Positions 22,392 through 34,130 are shown, counted from the first letter of the stretch. The stretch is DNA of 64,000 nt from Capronia americana (GCA_016110215.1 JADWQD010000008.1:1550001-1614000), one strand, 5' to 3'. Program-made: numbers and translations. Notes: generated from the sequence alone by a model not told the origin.

Positions 22392-23394
22392 TTTTGTATG
22401 CAACCACAATGATCGTATACTCGTATGTCCGGAAACGAAGTTGATGGCCTGACTAGAGGGCGAGGGTATGCTCACACTCCTTTATAGGAAAAAAGTACTC
22501 ATAACCTACCGCAAATGCTCCTAGGGGAGTCTTACCCAATGTTGCCAGGACGACAAACATGGCAATCGCGCCGTTCGCAAAGTCATACTCTGTACTGGCA
22601 ACGATGTCGCCATGCTTGAAACGCGGTTGACGGTGGCTTCGACAGCCGGAAAATGGAAGATGCAGCTGTCCCCGACAACAATATGAAAAGACGTCAAACA
22701 CGGTTCACGGTGCTTGTTTGCCCGATCACGGTGCAATAGTAACTCGGTCAGGTGATATTATCGACCACTCGGCCGATAACGACCCTTGGTCCCATTCAAG
22801 ACGCTTTGAAGCAATGAGAGGCGCTGATAAAGAAGAGCAACATTAGTCACACTAGAACGGATAGGTTGCTGCATCAGGATTGACCATGGCCATCGCCAAC
22901 GCCGGTCTTGCAGCGAACTCTGGGAAGGTTTCTTGGAAGCTCGAATACCAAAGGCGATGCGAGTAATGCGAGAAATATCGATGAGGTGACAATACGGAAG
23001 ATACGACGATGAAATGAGCTCGGCTGGATCGATCAACAGATACTGAGAACGAGCTGGACACCTGAAGAATTTTGGACATGGTCGAAGTGAAGTTGGTGGA
23101 TGAAGCGGGAGGAAGTCATCGAAGGAAGCCAAGGCGAGCGATGTAAAACATGCACTTCCGCGAGATATGGCCCGCAGTATTACTAGGTTCAAGCAACTTA
23201 GGTGCTCCTCCCAATCTGTCTTGAATGATCTATCCGCCCTTTGCACAAACTCACAGATATTTATCGCCAGGAGTGCGCAGCCACGTGCGCTCAATATGCG
23301 TGAGGCTTGTGGGTTACATCTGGGAACAGCTCGAAGCTGAGAGATTCGAACAGAAGTGGGAACCTGAGAGCAGGCCAAGGACATTGATCAGAGC
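22392..23394. other. divergent intergenic 1 kb
   Basis: Shared upstream region of the GST (minus) and the Tim17-family gene (plus). A minus-strand frame at 22758-23384 is open but I could not confirm it as a gene. Confidence 0.45.
22481..22486 (-). promoter_or_regulatory. TATA-like box of GST gene
   Basis: TATAAA on the minus strand, 90 bases before the chosen GST start codon. Confidence 0.4.
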
Positions 23395-24096
23395 ATGTGG
23401 CCTTTTAAGTCTGCTCAGGTCGGCCAGCAAGATGAGGTCCTGGATGCCGTGCTTATACCGATGGGCAGCCCTGCTCAACAATCCCTATCCGAGCCTGGAC
23501 CGGTAGCAAAAGAGGAGGACACACTTGTCAGGTTCACCGGATGGCCAAACGAACGACTCTCGATTCCTCTCATACTACGAGCTCCTACCCTCATGCTTGC
23601 GTCCTTCGCTTGTGGTTTCAGCCTGGGAGCTTCACAAGGTGCTACAAAAGGCGCATATCGCTATCGGGCAGAAAATGCACACCGTCTACCCACGACCCAG
23701 ACAGGCTGGTTTCTCTACCAGAAATCCAAGAATTACCATGCCATGCTCGGCGGCATCAAAGAAGGCGCTAAATTCGGGTCCGTCTGCACCGGGTGGGCGA
23801 CGCTGTTCATGGTGACGGAAGAAATGGTCGATCTTTCGCGAGCTCGGCTGTTTGCGCGCGGAGACGACGATGTCGCCACTGGCCAGAGAGACTTTGGAAG
23901 TACGGTTATCGCTGGGATGACAGTAGCCGGGATCTACAGCTGGAAGAGAGGGCTCGATCATTTCGCAGCTGCAGGAATCGCCAGAAGTGCGCTCAGATTA
24001 TCGCTGGCTTACGGTGTGATACAAGATCTGGCTGCCTCCCTTAGGGGCAATCCCCCTGCATACATTTCATGGTTGAAGAAAAAGGTTACGGATTGA
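23395..24096 (+). CDS. Tim17/TIMMDC1-like mitochondrial membrane protein
   Basis: A single-exon 233-residue protein starting MWPFKSAQ. After a ~50-residue soluble N-terminus, hydrophobic Gly/Ala-rich segments follow at about 57-80, 122-147, 167-184 and 193-216. Gly spacing within them (ACGFSLGASQGATKG, GGIKEGAKFG) is characteristic of the Tim17/Tim22/Tim23 fold. The FKFGSxxTGWATLFxVTEE-type loop fits the fungal Tim17-like group that includes TIMMDC1-type complex I assembly factors. The role (inner-membrane assembly or import) is inferred from family and is not certain. No cleavable presequence is evident, as usual for this family. Confidence 0.7.
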   Translation: MWPFKSAQVGQQDEVLDAVLIPMGSPAQQSLSEPGPVAKEEDTLVRFTGWPNERLSIPLILRAPTLMLASFACGFSLGASQGATKGAYRYRAENAHRLPTTQTGWFLYQKSKNYHAMLGGIKEGAKFGSVCTGWATLFMVTEEMVDLSRARLFARGDDDVATGQRDFGSTVIAGMTVAGIYSWKRGLDHFAAAGIARSALRLSLAYGVIQDLAASLRGNPPAYISWLKKKVTD

Positions 24097-25896
24097 GGAT
24101 AGCCGCACCCATTGTCTTGCTTGCAGATGGTGAGCATTTTGGCCAGTTGATATCGACCGCCAAAGAGTCCGCCCCATGTCTCGAAGGAAGTAGTCGGCGA
24201 GCAGCCAGGCATGGTGCGCGTCCAATGAATTCCAAGAGCGCAAGTTCGATGGCGAATACCACGAAATGAACCGTTCATAACCATGCTCATCGCAAGCCAT
24301 AATGGAATTATTGGTTAACTGACCTATGGGTGGATCCGTATTTTGGACAAACCTTGAGCCTGTGCTGCGTGGGAGCCAGAACGATATGGTCCAAGAGCAG
24401 CAGCTAAAAAGTAAGCTCATTGAGAGCTGTTCCCCACCTCCTGGTGTGGTTATCGAGTTGGCAAGGATAGCTTGTACGAGTACTTAGAGAATATTGGCAC
24501 ATTGGACATGGCTCACACAAGAACCACCGAGCACGCAAGGCTTGGAAATTCCAAGTCCTCAGGCGACGAGTCCCTGAATTTAGTGGGTTTCTGGGCGACT
24601 TCTAGCGCAGCCGGGCAGAGTGGCAGAGCCCGGTCGGTAAGCCCACTCGCCGGAAGGGTAACGCTGATGGAGCTCGAGCTCCTCCTCCTTTGGGCAGGGC
24701 TTATGCGCTCTGTGTGGCCGTTTCGGGCTCTGGTCCGGCGCTCGTGCCCTGAGATTTCGAAAGTGACAGTGCCGCACAGTTGGGTCGCTTACCAAAACAC
24801 CAGCTTCCTTACCTAAACTTCCTGCGCTGTCACGCCTGTTGAGATTGCGCCATCACTTCGAACTTGCTGACGTATCCCGGCTTAATCTACGAGGTACAGT
24901 ATTGCACGTTCCCAGGTGGTGCCAATCCTTTCAATTGGTAAGCTCTGGATACGAGATATGGTCGAGAGGCCGCTGGGAGAATGCTGGGTTCCTATTTGTG
25001 CGCACTTCCCGCTCCTCCTTGACCAAACTTACTGGTGCGTCTACTTCTGCCTCAAGTCCGACGCAGGAATAATGCTACGAACCGGAGTCTCGCTGGGTTA
25101 ACACGGCCATATCAAGCATTCGGAAAAAGCACAGACGGACACATGTCCGGGCACAATGTGGATGGCCAGTGCTGCTGGTCTTGTCAGCCTAATTTGAGGG
25201 ATCGTCTTCAGCGACCCGATCCTTCGCATTCGCTTCTTCTAATTCCCTTCTCGAAGCTCGTTAGCGGGGAGCCATGGCTTCTCCAAGATAGACGTTCCCC
25301 ACCACCGCCCACCCACCGACCTGATGGGCAGACAGCGGTCCTGTCCAATCTTCAGGGTTGAAACCACCCGGCTGCAGGTGCAGGTCTCTGAATTGCTTCC
25401 GCCCTCGCTTCCACGCTAGGTTATATCCTGTGACGGATGTGGGAAACCCTGCGCGACACTTTTTCCAACACCTCATCTTTCATTTACTCCGGCAACTCGG
25501 TTGCTTGCAGAAGATCGTTGTTTCCTGTTCACGCTCCACACCCGTCTGCTCTCCAGCGCCCTCCACGCGATCTGCAACCGCCCGACCTCATCCCAGTACA
25601 AGTGCGAGCATCTTGTTCCCGTGCGGTCCAGGCCTCGCGCCAGTTCACAACCTGAGTTACTAAGCCAACAAATCGCAGACACTCTAGCTTAGCCCAGCAA
25701 CAAGCACATCTGTCGGTCAAGACTCAGAGTTTGACTTGCCACTGATTCTGAAGAGGTACCCCGACGCTGCGAGAAGACAAGTCGCGGAGTATATGCAGGA
25801 CCATGGGATGAGGGGCACTCTGTCACGAGCAGCAGTTCATCCGGGTGGACACGCGCTCAGACACACTCACCCCTCCACTTCCTCATTCTCACAACC
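24097..25896. other. intergenic 1.8 kb
   Basis: Large spacer upstream of the cyclic-nucleotide-binding/F-box gene. Several short ATG frames lie close before that start (for example from 25736) and could be uORFs in a long leader. A perfect CCGGGC...GCCCGG inverted repeat lies at 24609-24631. No gene supported. Confidence 0.45.
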
Positions 25897-28800
25897 ATGC
25901 GACGACATCATGGCCGAGCACTGTCGCCCTACCATGGCCGCACGGCCTCTCCTCCCTCCGCAGAAGTCTCCTTGGTCCGCAGCTTTGATTCCAAATTCAA
26001 CCCGTCCAGACCTGCGAGACAGTCTCCCCTGGCTACTTCTCAAATTGGAGGGATGCCACTGGACTTGATCGACCGTATTCGCTCCTTTCCTCTCTTCCAA
26101 TCTACCTCCGATGACTTCCTCGCCGACATTGGCCTACTCCTCAAACCCCAATTGTACAACACGAATGACTATATAATGATAGAGGGTGAAGATGCAAAAG
26201 CAATGTACTGGCTTGTCCGCGGCGCTGTGGCTGTAACTTCGCGTGATGGAGAAAGCATCTTTGCCGAGCTGAAACCGGGTGCCTTCTTTGGAGAGATTGG
26301 GATACTGATGGAACGACCTCGCACGGCGACAGTCGTTGCACGAACAAGATGCATGGTGGTAGTGCTGAAGAAGGAAGACCTCAAGAAGATATTGCCGAAA
26401 TATCCGGATGTGGAACAAGCCATACGCGAAGAGGCCCTAGAAAGACTTACCCAGCTGGAGAAGAAGAAGGCCCAGGTGCTGCTGGGAACCGAGGACATCC
26501 CGGACCATGAGAGAAGAGGCTCGAAGAGAGCACGACCTACGCTAGGGGACGACGCCTATATGGCCAACAGTGATGGCAGTGCTAACAGCAAGCGCCGCAA
26601 ATCTCCCAGTCCGGGGACGAATGAAGTCTCGACGGCCAGTGCCTTGGGACATGGGCTTGTCAACATAAGAGCAACGCTGAAGGAGCTGCCGTTATTCGCT
26701 TCTCTGCCTCCCGACATCCTTCACTTTCTCGGCCTTAGTGCTCAGCCAAGAAGCTTCGCGCCATTCACCGATATTGTCAAGCAAGACACGAGAGGGCGAG
26801 AGATCTATTTCATCGTCCGTGGGGAAGTGGAAGTGCTGGACGAGAGGAATGTCTCAAGCCCCAAGCCTCACAAAGCCGGCCAGCCCAACGGAATACCCCG
26901 AACACCGTTGGTCAAAGCGCGACTCAAGCCGGGACAATACTTCGGTGAGGTCGTCAGTCGGGGGTTAGCAGATCGTCGAACCGCTACTGTCCGCTCAGTC
27001 ACCCAAGTTGAGTGCCTCATGATTTCTGAGAATGTGCTCGCCGATTTCTGGAATCGTTGTCCGCCGAGCATACTGCAGCATATCGAAGAGACAGCAAAGC
27101 ATCGGTTGAAACTCAGCTCCGAAATTGACGTTGTCATGAAAGATGCGGACGCTGCACCGGATATTCACGAACTGGAAATTGAAGACGGGAAAGGGAAGAG
27201 GGCCCGAAAACTCGTCAATGGCCCTCGGGTCACATTCACAGATGCGGGAGCGGAAATCACCAGTTCGGCACCCCCGGCCCAGAAAGAAGAGCCCAGTACT
27301 CTGGAGCCGTCGGATCCGGATCCCTTCCTGAGCGAAGGTCTAGAGAAAGTAAGGTCGAGGTCAAGAAGAGGATCGCTTGCTCCGCCGCCCCCAGACGAAC
27401 CCTCAAAGGATCAGAAACGGCGGTCTCCTCGATCGTCTCCTATCAACACGACCAGTCCGTCGCCCAGAAGCTCCGTATCTGGCACACCCTCGCCAACCTC
27501 CGAGTATAAAGGCATTACAGGCTTCCCCTTCTCCGACCCTTTCTCCCCGGGGGGACGACCAAAGCCTCGAGCTCGATCAAGTCGGGGTCTAAACCGGGGG
27601 ACTGTTCCGGACAAACTCCTCCCCTTGATTCTTGAGTACCTCGACCTCCACGAGCTGATGCGTCTGCAAGGCGTGTCCCTACACTGGCAAAACGTTATCA
27701 GCAATGCCCCCAACCTACTTCACCACCTCGACCTATCGCGCTACAACCGGAAGGTTACAGACGACGCCCTCATCAACCGAATATGTCCGTTTGTGGGCCA
27801 GCGGCCTCGATTCATCGACATCAGCAACTGTTTCCACATCACCGACGAGGGATTCTCCGCCCTAGTCAACACCTGTGCCGCGTCAGTGCAGGGCTGGCGC
27901 ATGAAGAGCGTCTGGGACGTGACCGCGCCGGCGATTCTCGAGATGGCGACCCGAGCCCGTGGCCTCAAGGAAGTCGACCTCAGCAACTGCCGCAAAGTCA
28001 GCGACACGCTCCTCGCCCGGATCGTCGGCTGGGTCGTGACCGCCCAAACCCAAGCGTCTGCCAACCGCACCAAAGCCAACCATCAGCGACCCGTTCTCAA
28101 CACCAAGCTCAGCAATAGCGCGCCGCCTCCGCCTCCTCAGCCCGCGCCGGGCACCGTCATCGGCTGTCCGGACCTCAACTCCATCACGCTAAGCTACTGC
28201 AAACACATCACCGATCGGACCATGGCGCACATCGCCACACATGCGCACACGCGAATCGAGGCCATGGACCTGACGCGCTGCACGACCATCACGGACGCGG
28301 GCTTCCAGTTCTGGGGTAATGTCAAGTTCGAGCGTCTGAAGAAGCTCTGCCTCGCTGACTGCACGTACCTGAGCGATCAGAGCATCGTGTGGCTTGTCAA
28401 CGGCGCGGGCAGCGGGCTGAGGCAACTCGACCTGGTGAGTCACAAGTCCTTTTCGTGGTCCCCTATTCTTTCGAACCTCCTGTCCTAGTACAACCAGCTC
28501 GACATGCACGAGAATAAGAGTAAGAATAGCCTCTAACGTCAAGATTGAATACTTAGTCCTTCTGCTGCGCGCTCTCCGACACCGCGACCGAAGTCCTCGC
28601 CCTGGGCTGCCCGAACCTCACCCACCTGAACCTGTCGTTCTGCGGGAGTGCCGTGTCGGACCCCTCCCTCCGCTCCATTGGCCTGCACTTGACGTCGTTG
28701 CGCGAACTCGCCGTCCGGGGCTGCGTGCGCGTGACCGGTCTGGGCGTACAGTCCGTGGTCGAGGGATGTCAGAAACTCAAGCTCTTCGACGTGAGCCAAT

Positions 28801-28913
28801 GCAAGAACCTCCAGCCGTGGCTCGTCAGCGGGGGGATCGAGCGATGGCGGTCGCTGGGCCGGGAGGTCGAGTTTGTCGTCGTGTCCTCCGGATCGAAAGT
28901 GGTGAGGTCTTGA
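25897..28913 (+). CDS. dual cyclic-nucleotide-binding, F-box and leucine-rich-repeat protein
   Basis: Exons 25897-28434 and 28557-28913 (122-nt intron, GTGAGT...CTTAG) encode 964 residues. The first cNMP-binding domain (about 57-185) has an intact phosphate-binding cassette, FFGEIGILMERPRTATV, with Glu133 and Arg142. The second (about 265-400) has a lengthened cassette, YFGEVVSRGLADRRTATV. A Ser/Pro-rich linker leads to an F-box (about 572-612, LPLILEYLDLHELMRLQGVS). Leucine-rich repeats of the AMN1/RNI type (DLSNCRKVSD, LSYCKHITD, DLTRCTTITD, LSFCGSAVSD) fill the remainder, and the last repeats come from exon 2. F-box plus LRR suggests the substrate-recognition subunit of an SCF ubiquitin ligase. 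The two cNMP domains would make it nucleotide-responsive; that coupling is inference. Confidence 0.88.
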
Positions 28914-29882
28914 TAATCCATTATTCACGCGTAGATCGCGGGAGAGAAACAACGGAGTAAATTGCGTGGTGTACGCGGTGCGCGCACGGAAGGGATACAT
29001 ATTTCGGTTGACGTTGGGTCTGGATTGGTTTGGATTGATTTGGATTGGAATGGAATGAATGCGGTTGGATTCCGGCCGGTATGAGGACGAACGAACCTAG
29101 GACAGGAGATGCGTGATGCCACTTTTGGAACATGTTACGAACAGATACCCCCCCTTGCTTGATATTCGTCGAATCTTCAAGATCTTTAATCTTCAACTTT
29201 CATTTCATTTCAGTCGTCAATCAATATTGGTTTCAGTCAGGAATGGTCTTCCATATCTTCTCCGCCAAGTCTTCCAGTCCTAGAATCTACTGATATACTC
29301 GGTCGTCCGATCCTGCCGTCCTGTCTCATTCGATCCACGTTCCCGGTACGTATGTCCATGTCAGTGAGCATATGTCACATCTTTAAATCCACCTTGGTTG
29401 TCCTCTCTAGGCAGGGGAGCAGGGCAAAGCAAGGCAAGCTAGCCGACCAGCAGGGACGAGGCACTCAGCTACCTACGTGGCCTCGCCTCCCTCTCTACTC
29501 ACACACATGCATCCATGCATGTATACCGTGTTTAGTTTCGACTCGAATCCTGCACTGCCGCTGTGTCCACATGACCTTGTACGGTCATTCAGTGATTGAA
29601 TGATTGGGATGAATTTGATGCTTTACAGCTGGAACTGACTGGTTTAGATGCCTGTGACATTTCACGTAGAGAGGACATGAGCGTAGGTGGATGTGTTGAA
29701 CGCGACGGAACCGGAAGAGGGTGTTGGAAGATGAGCAAGCCATCGAGGGAGTGGCCATCCAGTTCGACGCTGTAGCGCTTTAGATATCTGAAGAGCCGGG
29801 TCGGATCTGGAGCTGTACAAGTCATTGGGTCAACGAGACTCCCCGATACGTTGACCTTCGTGTGCGTTTCGTGGAGGTGGCG
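28914..29882. other. intergenic 1 kb
   Basis: Convergent 3' spacer. Holds an imperfect TTTGGATTG tandem repeat at 29020-29060 and several short low-complexity tracts. No gene. Confidence 0.5.
29020..29060. repeat. imperfect GGATTGRTTT tandem repeat
   Basis: Four to five diverged copies of a roughly 9-10 bp GGATTGGTTT/GGATTGATTT/GGAATGGAAT unit. Confidence 0.7.
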
Positions 29883-32116
29883 TCAGCGGTGCAATTCCAA
29901 CGTAGGAGGAATACACAGGTGCCAGTAGGACTCGCTCATGCCAGCACTACGAAGCGACACAGGGTCGAAGATTCCTTTTGCGAGGTTGCTCAGGACCTGA
30001 GACATCTGGAAATTACCGTATTTGTCTGCGCGTTTGGATGTCTTGCCGCAAATGTCTTGAAAGGATCCGTACGGCATGGAATGATAGCATCTGTCGAGCA
30101 GCAGCTCCAACATGATCATCTCGCCATTTATGGCCGCCCACCTGAGAGCAGATGTACCGTTAACAGAGCCTGGGCCTGTAACATCCGCTCCTGCACCAAG
30201 AAGGATTCTCGCAATATCGACGTAGTGCCACCGGGCTGCTGTTTCCAGCGCAGTAAAACGAAGATTAGGGCCCGCAGGTGCATTGACATCCGCCCCAGCC
30301 TCCACTAAGACCTTCACAACCTCGACGTTCCCCTCCCAGCAGGCGTCTTGAAGAAGCGTTCGTCCATTCCAGGGACGAGCATTGACATCAGCCCCAGCCT
30401 CCACTAAGACTTTCACAATCTCAACGTCTTTCCTGCAGCAGGCGTCGTGAAGAGGTGTTCGTCCATTGTTGAGGCAAGGGTTGACATTAGGGTTGACATT
30501 CACCCCGTACTCTATGAGCAACTGGGCCAGTGGTACATCGCCAATGCGACAGGCGAATCCAAGGGCATCGATACTTTCGCCAGGAAGTAGGATGTTGACA
30601 CGTGCACTGTGCTCTATCAGCAATTTTGCGAGCTCAGTTCTTTCTTTGTCAATCGCGATCTGAATACTTGTTCGGCCTACATAATCTGAAGGCACTTCCG
30701 CGCGTGCTCCGCGCTCGAGCAAATAGTGCACCAACTCACAATCGCACGCCAGACACGCTCGTTCGAACAGAGAGCCGTGTTCTCCAACCGCGTTGATGTC
30801 CGCACCCTGCTCTAACATGGACTGAATTGTTTGAAAGATAGCTGGAGGAGTGAGGAGGGTTATGTTCAGATTGTCGAACGCTGTGTCGAGCCTCTGCTGT
30901 GCGGTTTGTACAGACCATTGGTTAGACCTTTGAAGAGTTATTAGGAGTTGCCAACCACAGCTCGGACAAACTTACCGTTCAAGCAGGTAGATGATACAAT
31001 GCTCTCCATGCGTCTCCCTAATATGGTCTTTAAAGCTGCTCCGAAGGTGAAATTCCTCAATCAACCCGACGCAAGCTGGGTCGAAGCATTTGTATCGAAA
31101 TATATCTGGGTCGTGACCTTTTTGGAGATGTCTTTCAAGCTCATTGACAGTGACAAAACCTCGCGTGTTCCGAGGACAGGATGAAACAGGGCATGTACGC
31201 AGATTTTCATGCACAAGACGATGCTGGCTGGCTGTTGTGTTAACGGCCTGCAGGCGTGTCGGCAGGCGACCACTCACCTCCACTCTAACCGCGTCTTCGC
31301 TAGATAAGGACAATAGCTACAGCTCAGCGGCGTCTGTCCAACTTCTGGACGTCCGCTGGGGCTCGACGAACCTGCCGCTGACAATGCGCCAAGGAGTCCC
31401 TGGCCTCCAGGAGCTGCTTCTCCATTTTGGACCCGAGACACCACCCCGGGGGTGGTGCTTGGCTGTTGACGAGTTAATGGTTCCGTCCGCGTATGATCCG
31501 TAGCTGAATCTGGACTGAGGCGCTCGTTAGCACGTGCTGTGGGTAGGCCCGCCGTTTGGAAGGCCGTCGCAGTCGCGTCGCTGGCGAGGGAGCTTGATAG
31601 CGCTGAAGAATCTGACTTCCTCTGGATTTCTACGTCCTCTGGTGTGGGAGAACGTCGTTCTGGGGCCGCGTTAGTATGAGCAATGTGCGGCTTGATACTG
31701 GGTCTTGCCTAGACTCCACTTGCGCGCCAGGGTAGGAATGTCGTGTCTTCTCAAAGCACGTTGCAGCCGGTCGGGGCTCAGAACAACACCTCCTACGACT
31801 GTCGTTGCGGTATTGTGTGTAAGGCCACGTCGTTCCAATCCGCTACCAATTGCTCGACAGACAGAGGCTTTGAGGTTCTTGACATATTTCCATTCCCTGA
31901 GTTTTCGCTTATACTGCGGGATGCTTCCAAGTTGCGTCAATGAATGCTCTGTAGACCAATTTGATCTAGGGTGTACCTTGCAGAAAAGGAGTGGGTGTCG
32001 ATGAGCTGTTGACGAATGGCTTTCAATTCGAGACCTTGTGTGACATAGAGATCGTGGATGGTTTGCTGGTGTTCAAGCCATTGCGACCGTGAGATTGTGG
32101 GTCCGGCTGCGGACAT
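29883..32116 (-). CDS. Clr5 domain / triple C2H2 zinc finger / ankyrin repeat protein
   Basis: Five exons: 31977-32116, 31709-31923, 31278-31659, 30976-31227 and 29883-30927; 2,034 nt, 677 residues. Exons 1-2 form a complete Clr5 domain (SQWLEHQQTIHDLY...FSASIPQYKRKLREWKYVKN). Exons 3-4 form three C2H2-like fingers: Cys232/235-His248/252, Cys258/263-His279/284 and Cys293/298-His314/319. The first finger is completed only by splicing. Exon 5 carries about seven ankyrin repeats from residue ~367. Introns are 48-53 nt; intron 2 (31660-31708) uses a GC donor, AG|GCAAGA, with a perfect TACTAAC branch. Clr5 is named after a fission-yeast heterochromatin factor and is thought to bind DNA or chromatin. 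Ankyrins mediate protein contacts. The overall role is unknown; a chromatin or regulatory protein is a fair guess. Confidence 0.87.
30292..30480 (-). repeat. 99-bp tandem duplication of one ankyrin repeat
   Basis: Two adjacent 33-codon ankyrin units that are nearly identical in DNA. For instance GCCCCAGCCTCCACTAAGAC occurs at 30292 and again at 30391 on the plus strand. Confidence 0.85.
31660..31708 (-). other. GC-AG intron (49 nt)
   Basis: Non-canonical GC donor (AG|GCAAGA), TACTAAC branch and CCCCAG acceptor. The phase fits both flanking exons, whereas a nearby GT (AAGTGG) gives the wrong phase. Confidence 0.75.
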
Positions 32117-33091
32117 TGCGGCTTCAATTCAAGAAGTGCAAGCGCAACATGCTCAAGTCGGCGGGCAGGAAGGCGGGCGTCTCGAGCATACGGAGTAGAC
32201 CATGGACCAGAGTGGCCCACGGAAGACAAGCTTCATAATGATTCACGAGGAACCGGTTGTTGCGCAGGCTTCAGTTATCAATAAATGGAAAAGTTGCTTC
32301 GCTGCATGTGAGGCAGTCCGTTGTTGCTTCTAGGAGAAGGACCGACGGTTGGTTGTTGTCGGAAGTCCGCTTGATCATTGACCTAGCCTAATTACAGGGT
32401 AGTTGCTGTGCGGAGTGTCGCTTCTGCATGGAAAGAGAATGCGCCTTTGGCGTGGGGCGTTTACGACTGGTGGAGGACGAAAGTGCTCCTCCGGCGAGCT
32501 GCAGAGGCGTCTGACGTGTGCAGATGCAGCCATATTTTCCAATCAGACGCGCCCTTGCATGGAAGAAAATGGTGGCCCGTCGTGCCCATCGCCCATCGCG
32601 CCCCAGCGCACCTCGCGCATCGAGGGGTGGCAAAGAACTTTCACCAAATGCCAATAAGAGGACGAGGCGGAGGGTCAGGCTTTGTTACAGCCACCCTCGA
32701 ATCTCGGCCAAGCTCCTCGCAGGCGTTCTCAGAAACATGCCTCGGAATGGTCGACAGCGAACCTCTGAGACGTTCCAATCGCAGTCCGAACACAAAATCG
32801 TCCACTTCTCAGCGCCGCATCACATGGCGATGCTTACGCCATCCTCCGACCTTAACTGTGATCCCGCCACCTGCCTGCTTCGAACTTTCGACATCATGCA
32901 ATCCGCAGGTCGTCGACCCTCGACATTCGCCTACATGCGAGAGATATGCTCTATGTGGAAGACGTTCCAGCGCAAGACCGGTCGTAGATCATAAATAGGG
33001 TCGCCATGTCGTCTTCTGCTTTCCATTATTTCGCTCACAGGTCCTGGCTGCGCCGTCTGCGGTAATTTCACCTTTCCATGGTGCATCTGCT
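32117..33091. other. intergenic 1 kb
   Basis: Divergent upstream region of the Clr5-ankyrin gene (minus) and the first small membrane-protein gene (plus). Plus-strand frames at 32403-32998 overlap each other and none looks protein-like. Confidence 0.45.
32990..32998 (+). promoter_or_regulatory. TATA-like box
   Basis: CATAAATAG about 95 bases before the start of the first small membrane-protein gene. Confidence 0.35.
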
Positions 33092-33438
33092 ATGCATCTC
33101 TCTGCGGAGACTATCGTCGGTATCATCGCAGTTGTTGTTGCCATCCCGCCCGTTGTGCTGGGCCTTGTGAAATTATATCAACGACGGACGAGGCAACATG
33201 GCCTGCCTATGTACGAGGATCGCTGGCCTGCCATAGCATATGTCCCTCGAGGTAAGGAAGAAAGGCTCACGGCTACACCCCAACGCCGCTCGCTAACACC
33301 TCCGGTATAGCAGTGGCCCACACGAACGACCCGAACCTTTCGGTAGCTCATCCGGCTCCACTCCTTCTTCGGCATCCAATGTCATTGCCCGAACCCAACG
33401 CTCCGCCTCCGCGTGTGCCACACCATTCGACCTGGTGA
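33092..33438 (+). CDS. small single-pass membrane protein, paralogue 1
   Basis: Exons 33092-33251 and 33311-33438 (59-nt intron, GTAAGG, CGCTAACA branch, TATAG) encode 95 residues. The N-terminus MHLSAETIVGIIAVVVAIPP runs straight into a hydrophobic segment of about 20 residues, followed by Lys-Leu-Tyr-Gln-Arg-Arg. That gives a likely signal-anchor with the basic side cytosolic. The tail is Pro/His/Arg rich and ends in His-Ser-Thr-Trp. A second gene 1.36 kb downstream has the same N-terminal helix, the same intron position (after the basic stretch, phase 1) and a near-identical Trp terminus, which supports both models. I do not recognise a named family; function is unknown. Confidence 0.72.
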
Positions 33439-34083
33439 TGTCGGTCCCAAACAACAGCCACCACAGGCCGGAACAGAGGATAGCTATCTGGATCGCGCCG
33501 GCCCCAAACGGCGCTGACCTGGGGGTGCGGTGCTTGCGGTGAGATATAACGCCTCAAGGCTGTTTGGAAAATGCTTGGGAGAGGAGGTCGTCGCAACGTG
33601 TACATCAGAAGTGTCGGATTGTGTGGCAGTGCTCCGTACTGGAGATCATAGCGATACGCAGTCTGACCCCAAGAGCATATCGCGATGGATTTGTATGATC
33701 CTCAGATCCTTCGTGCCAGGAGACATAGACGATTATCTAGAATGCGAACCAGCTATAACCCTGATTTGGGATCACATCCAGCTCAGCAGAGTATTGGAGT
33801 GCCGCTATCCCCAGCCGCCATCGCAACAACTTGATAAGTTTCTACAGGGACAATTATATACTCGGTGTCATCCGCCGGGTCAACTGCGGTGACTGCCAGT
33901 TAGCACAGCCTGACATAACATAGAAAGTGTGACAGATGATACCTTGGGTTCTAATACTCACACGCAAGGCGCCGGGAAGGAGATGTGGTTGGTCGTGTCC
34001 AAAAGATGCAGCAGGTGTGGAAGCCGCGCATTAGCGTCTCTTGAGTAGGGCACCTCCCGAGTACTAGTGGGGCGCCCAGATTC

Positions 34084-34130
34084 TGTCCATTTTCTCTCCA
34101 TTTTCTCTCCATCTTCACTCCATTTTCTCC
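34084..34130. repeat. TCCATTTTCTC tandem repeat
   Basis: About four imperfect copies of an 11-bp TCCATTTTCTC unit. Confidence 0.8.

Noticed and set aside
22758..23384. 208-residue minus-strand frame upstream of the Tim17-like gene
   Set aside because: No domain and no supporting splice structure. Two overlapping frames look equally plausible, so neither is called.
24472..24816. 114-residue plus-strand frame
   Set aside because: Biased composition, no domain and no splice or promoter context.
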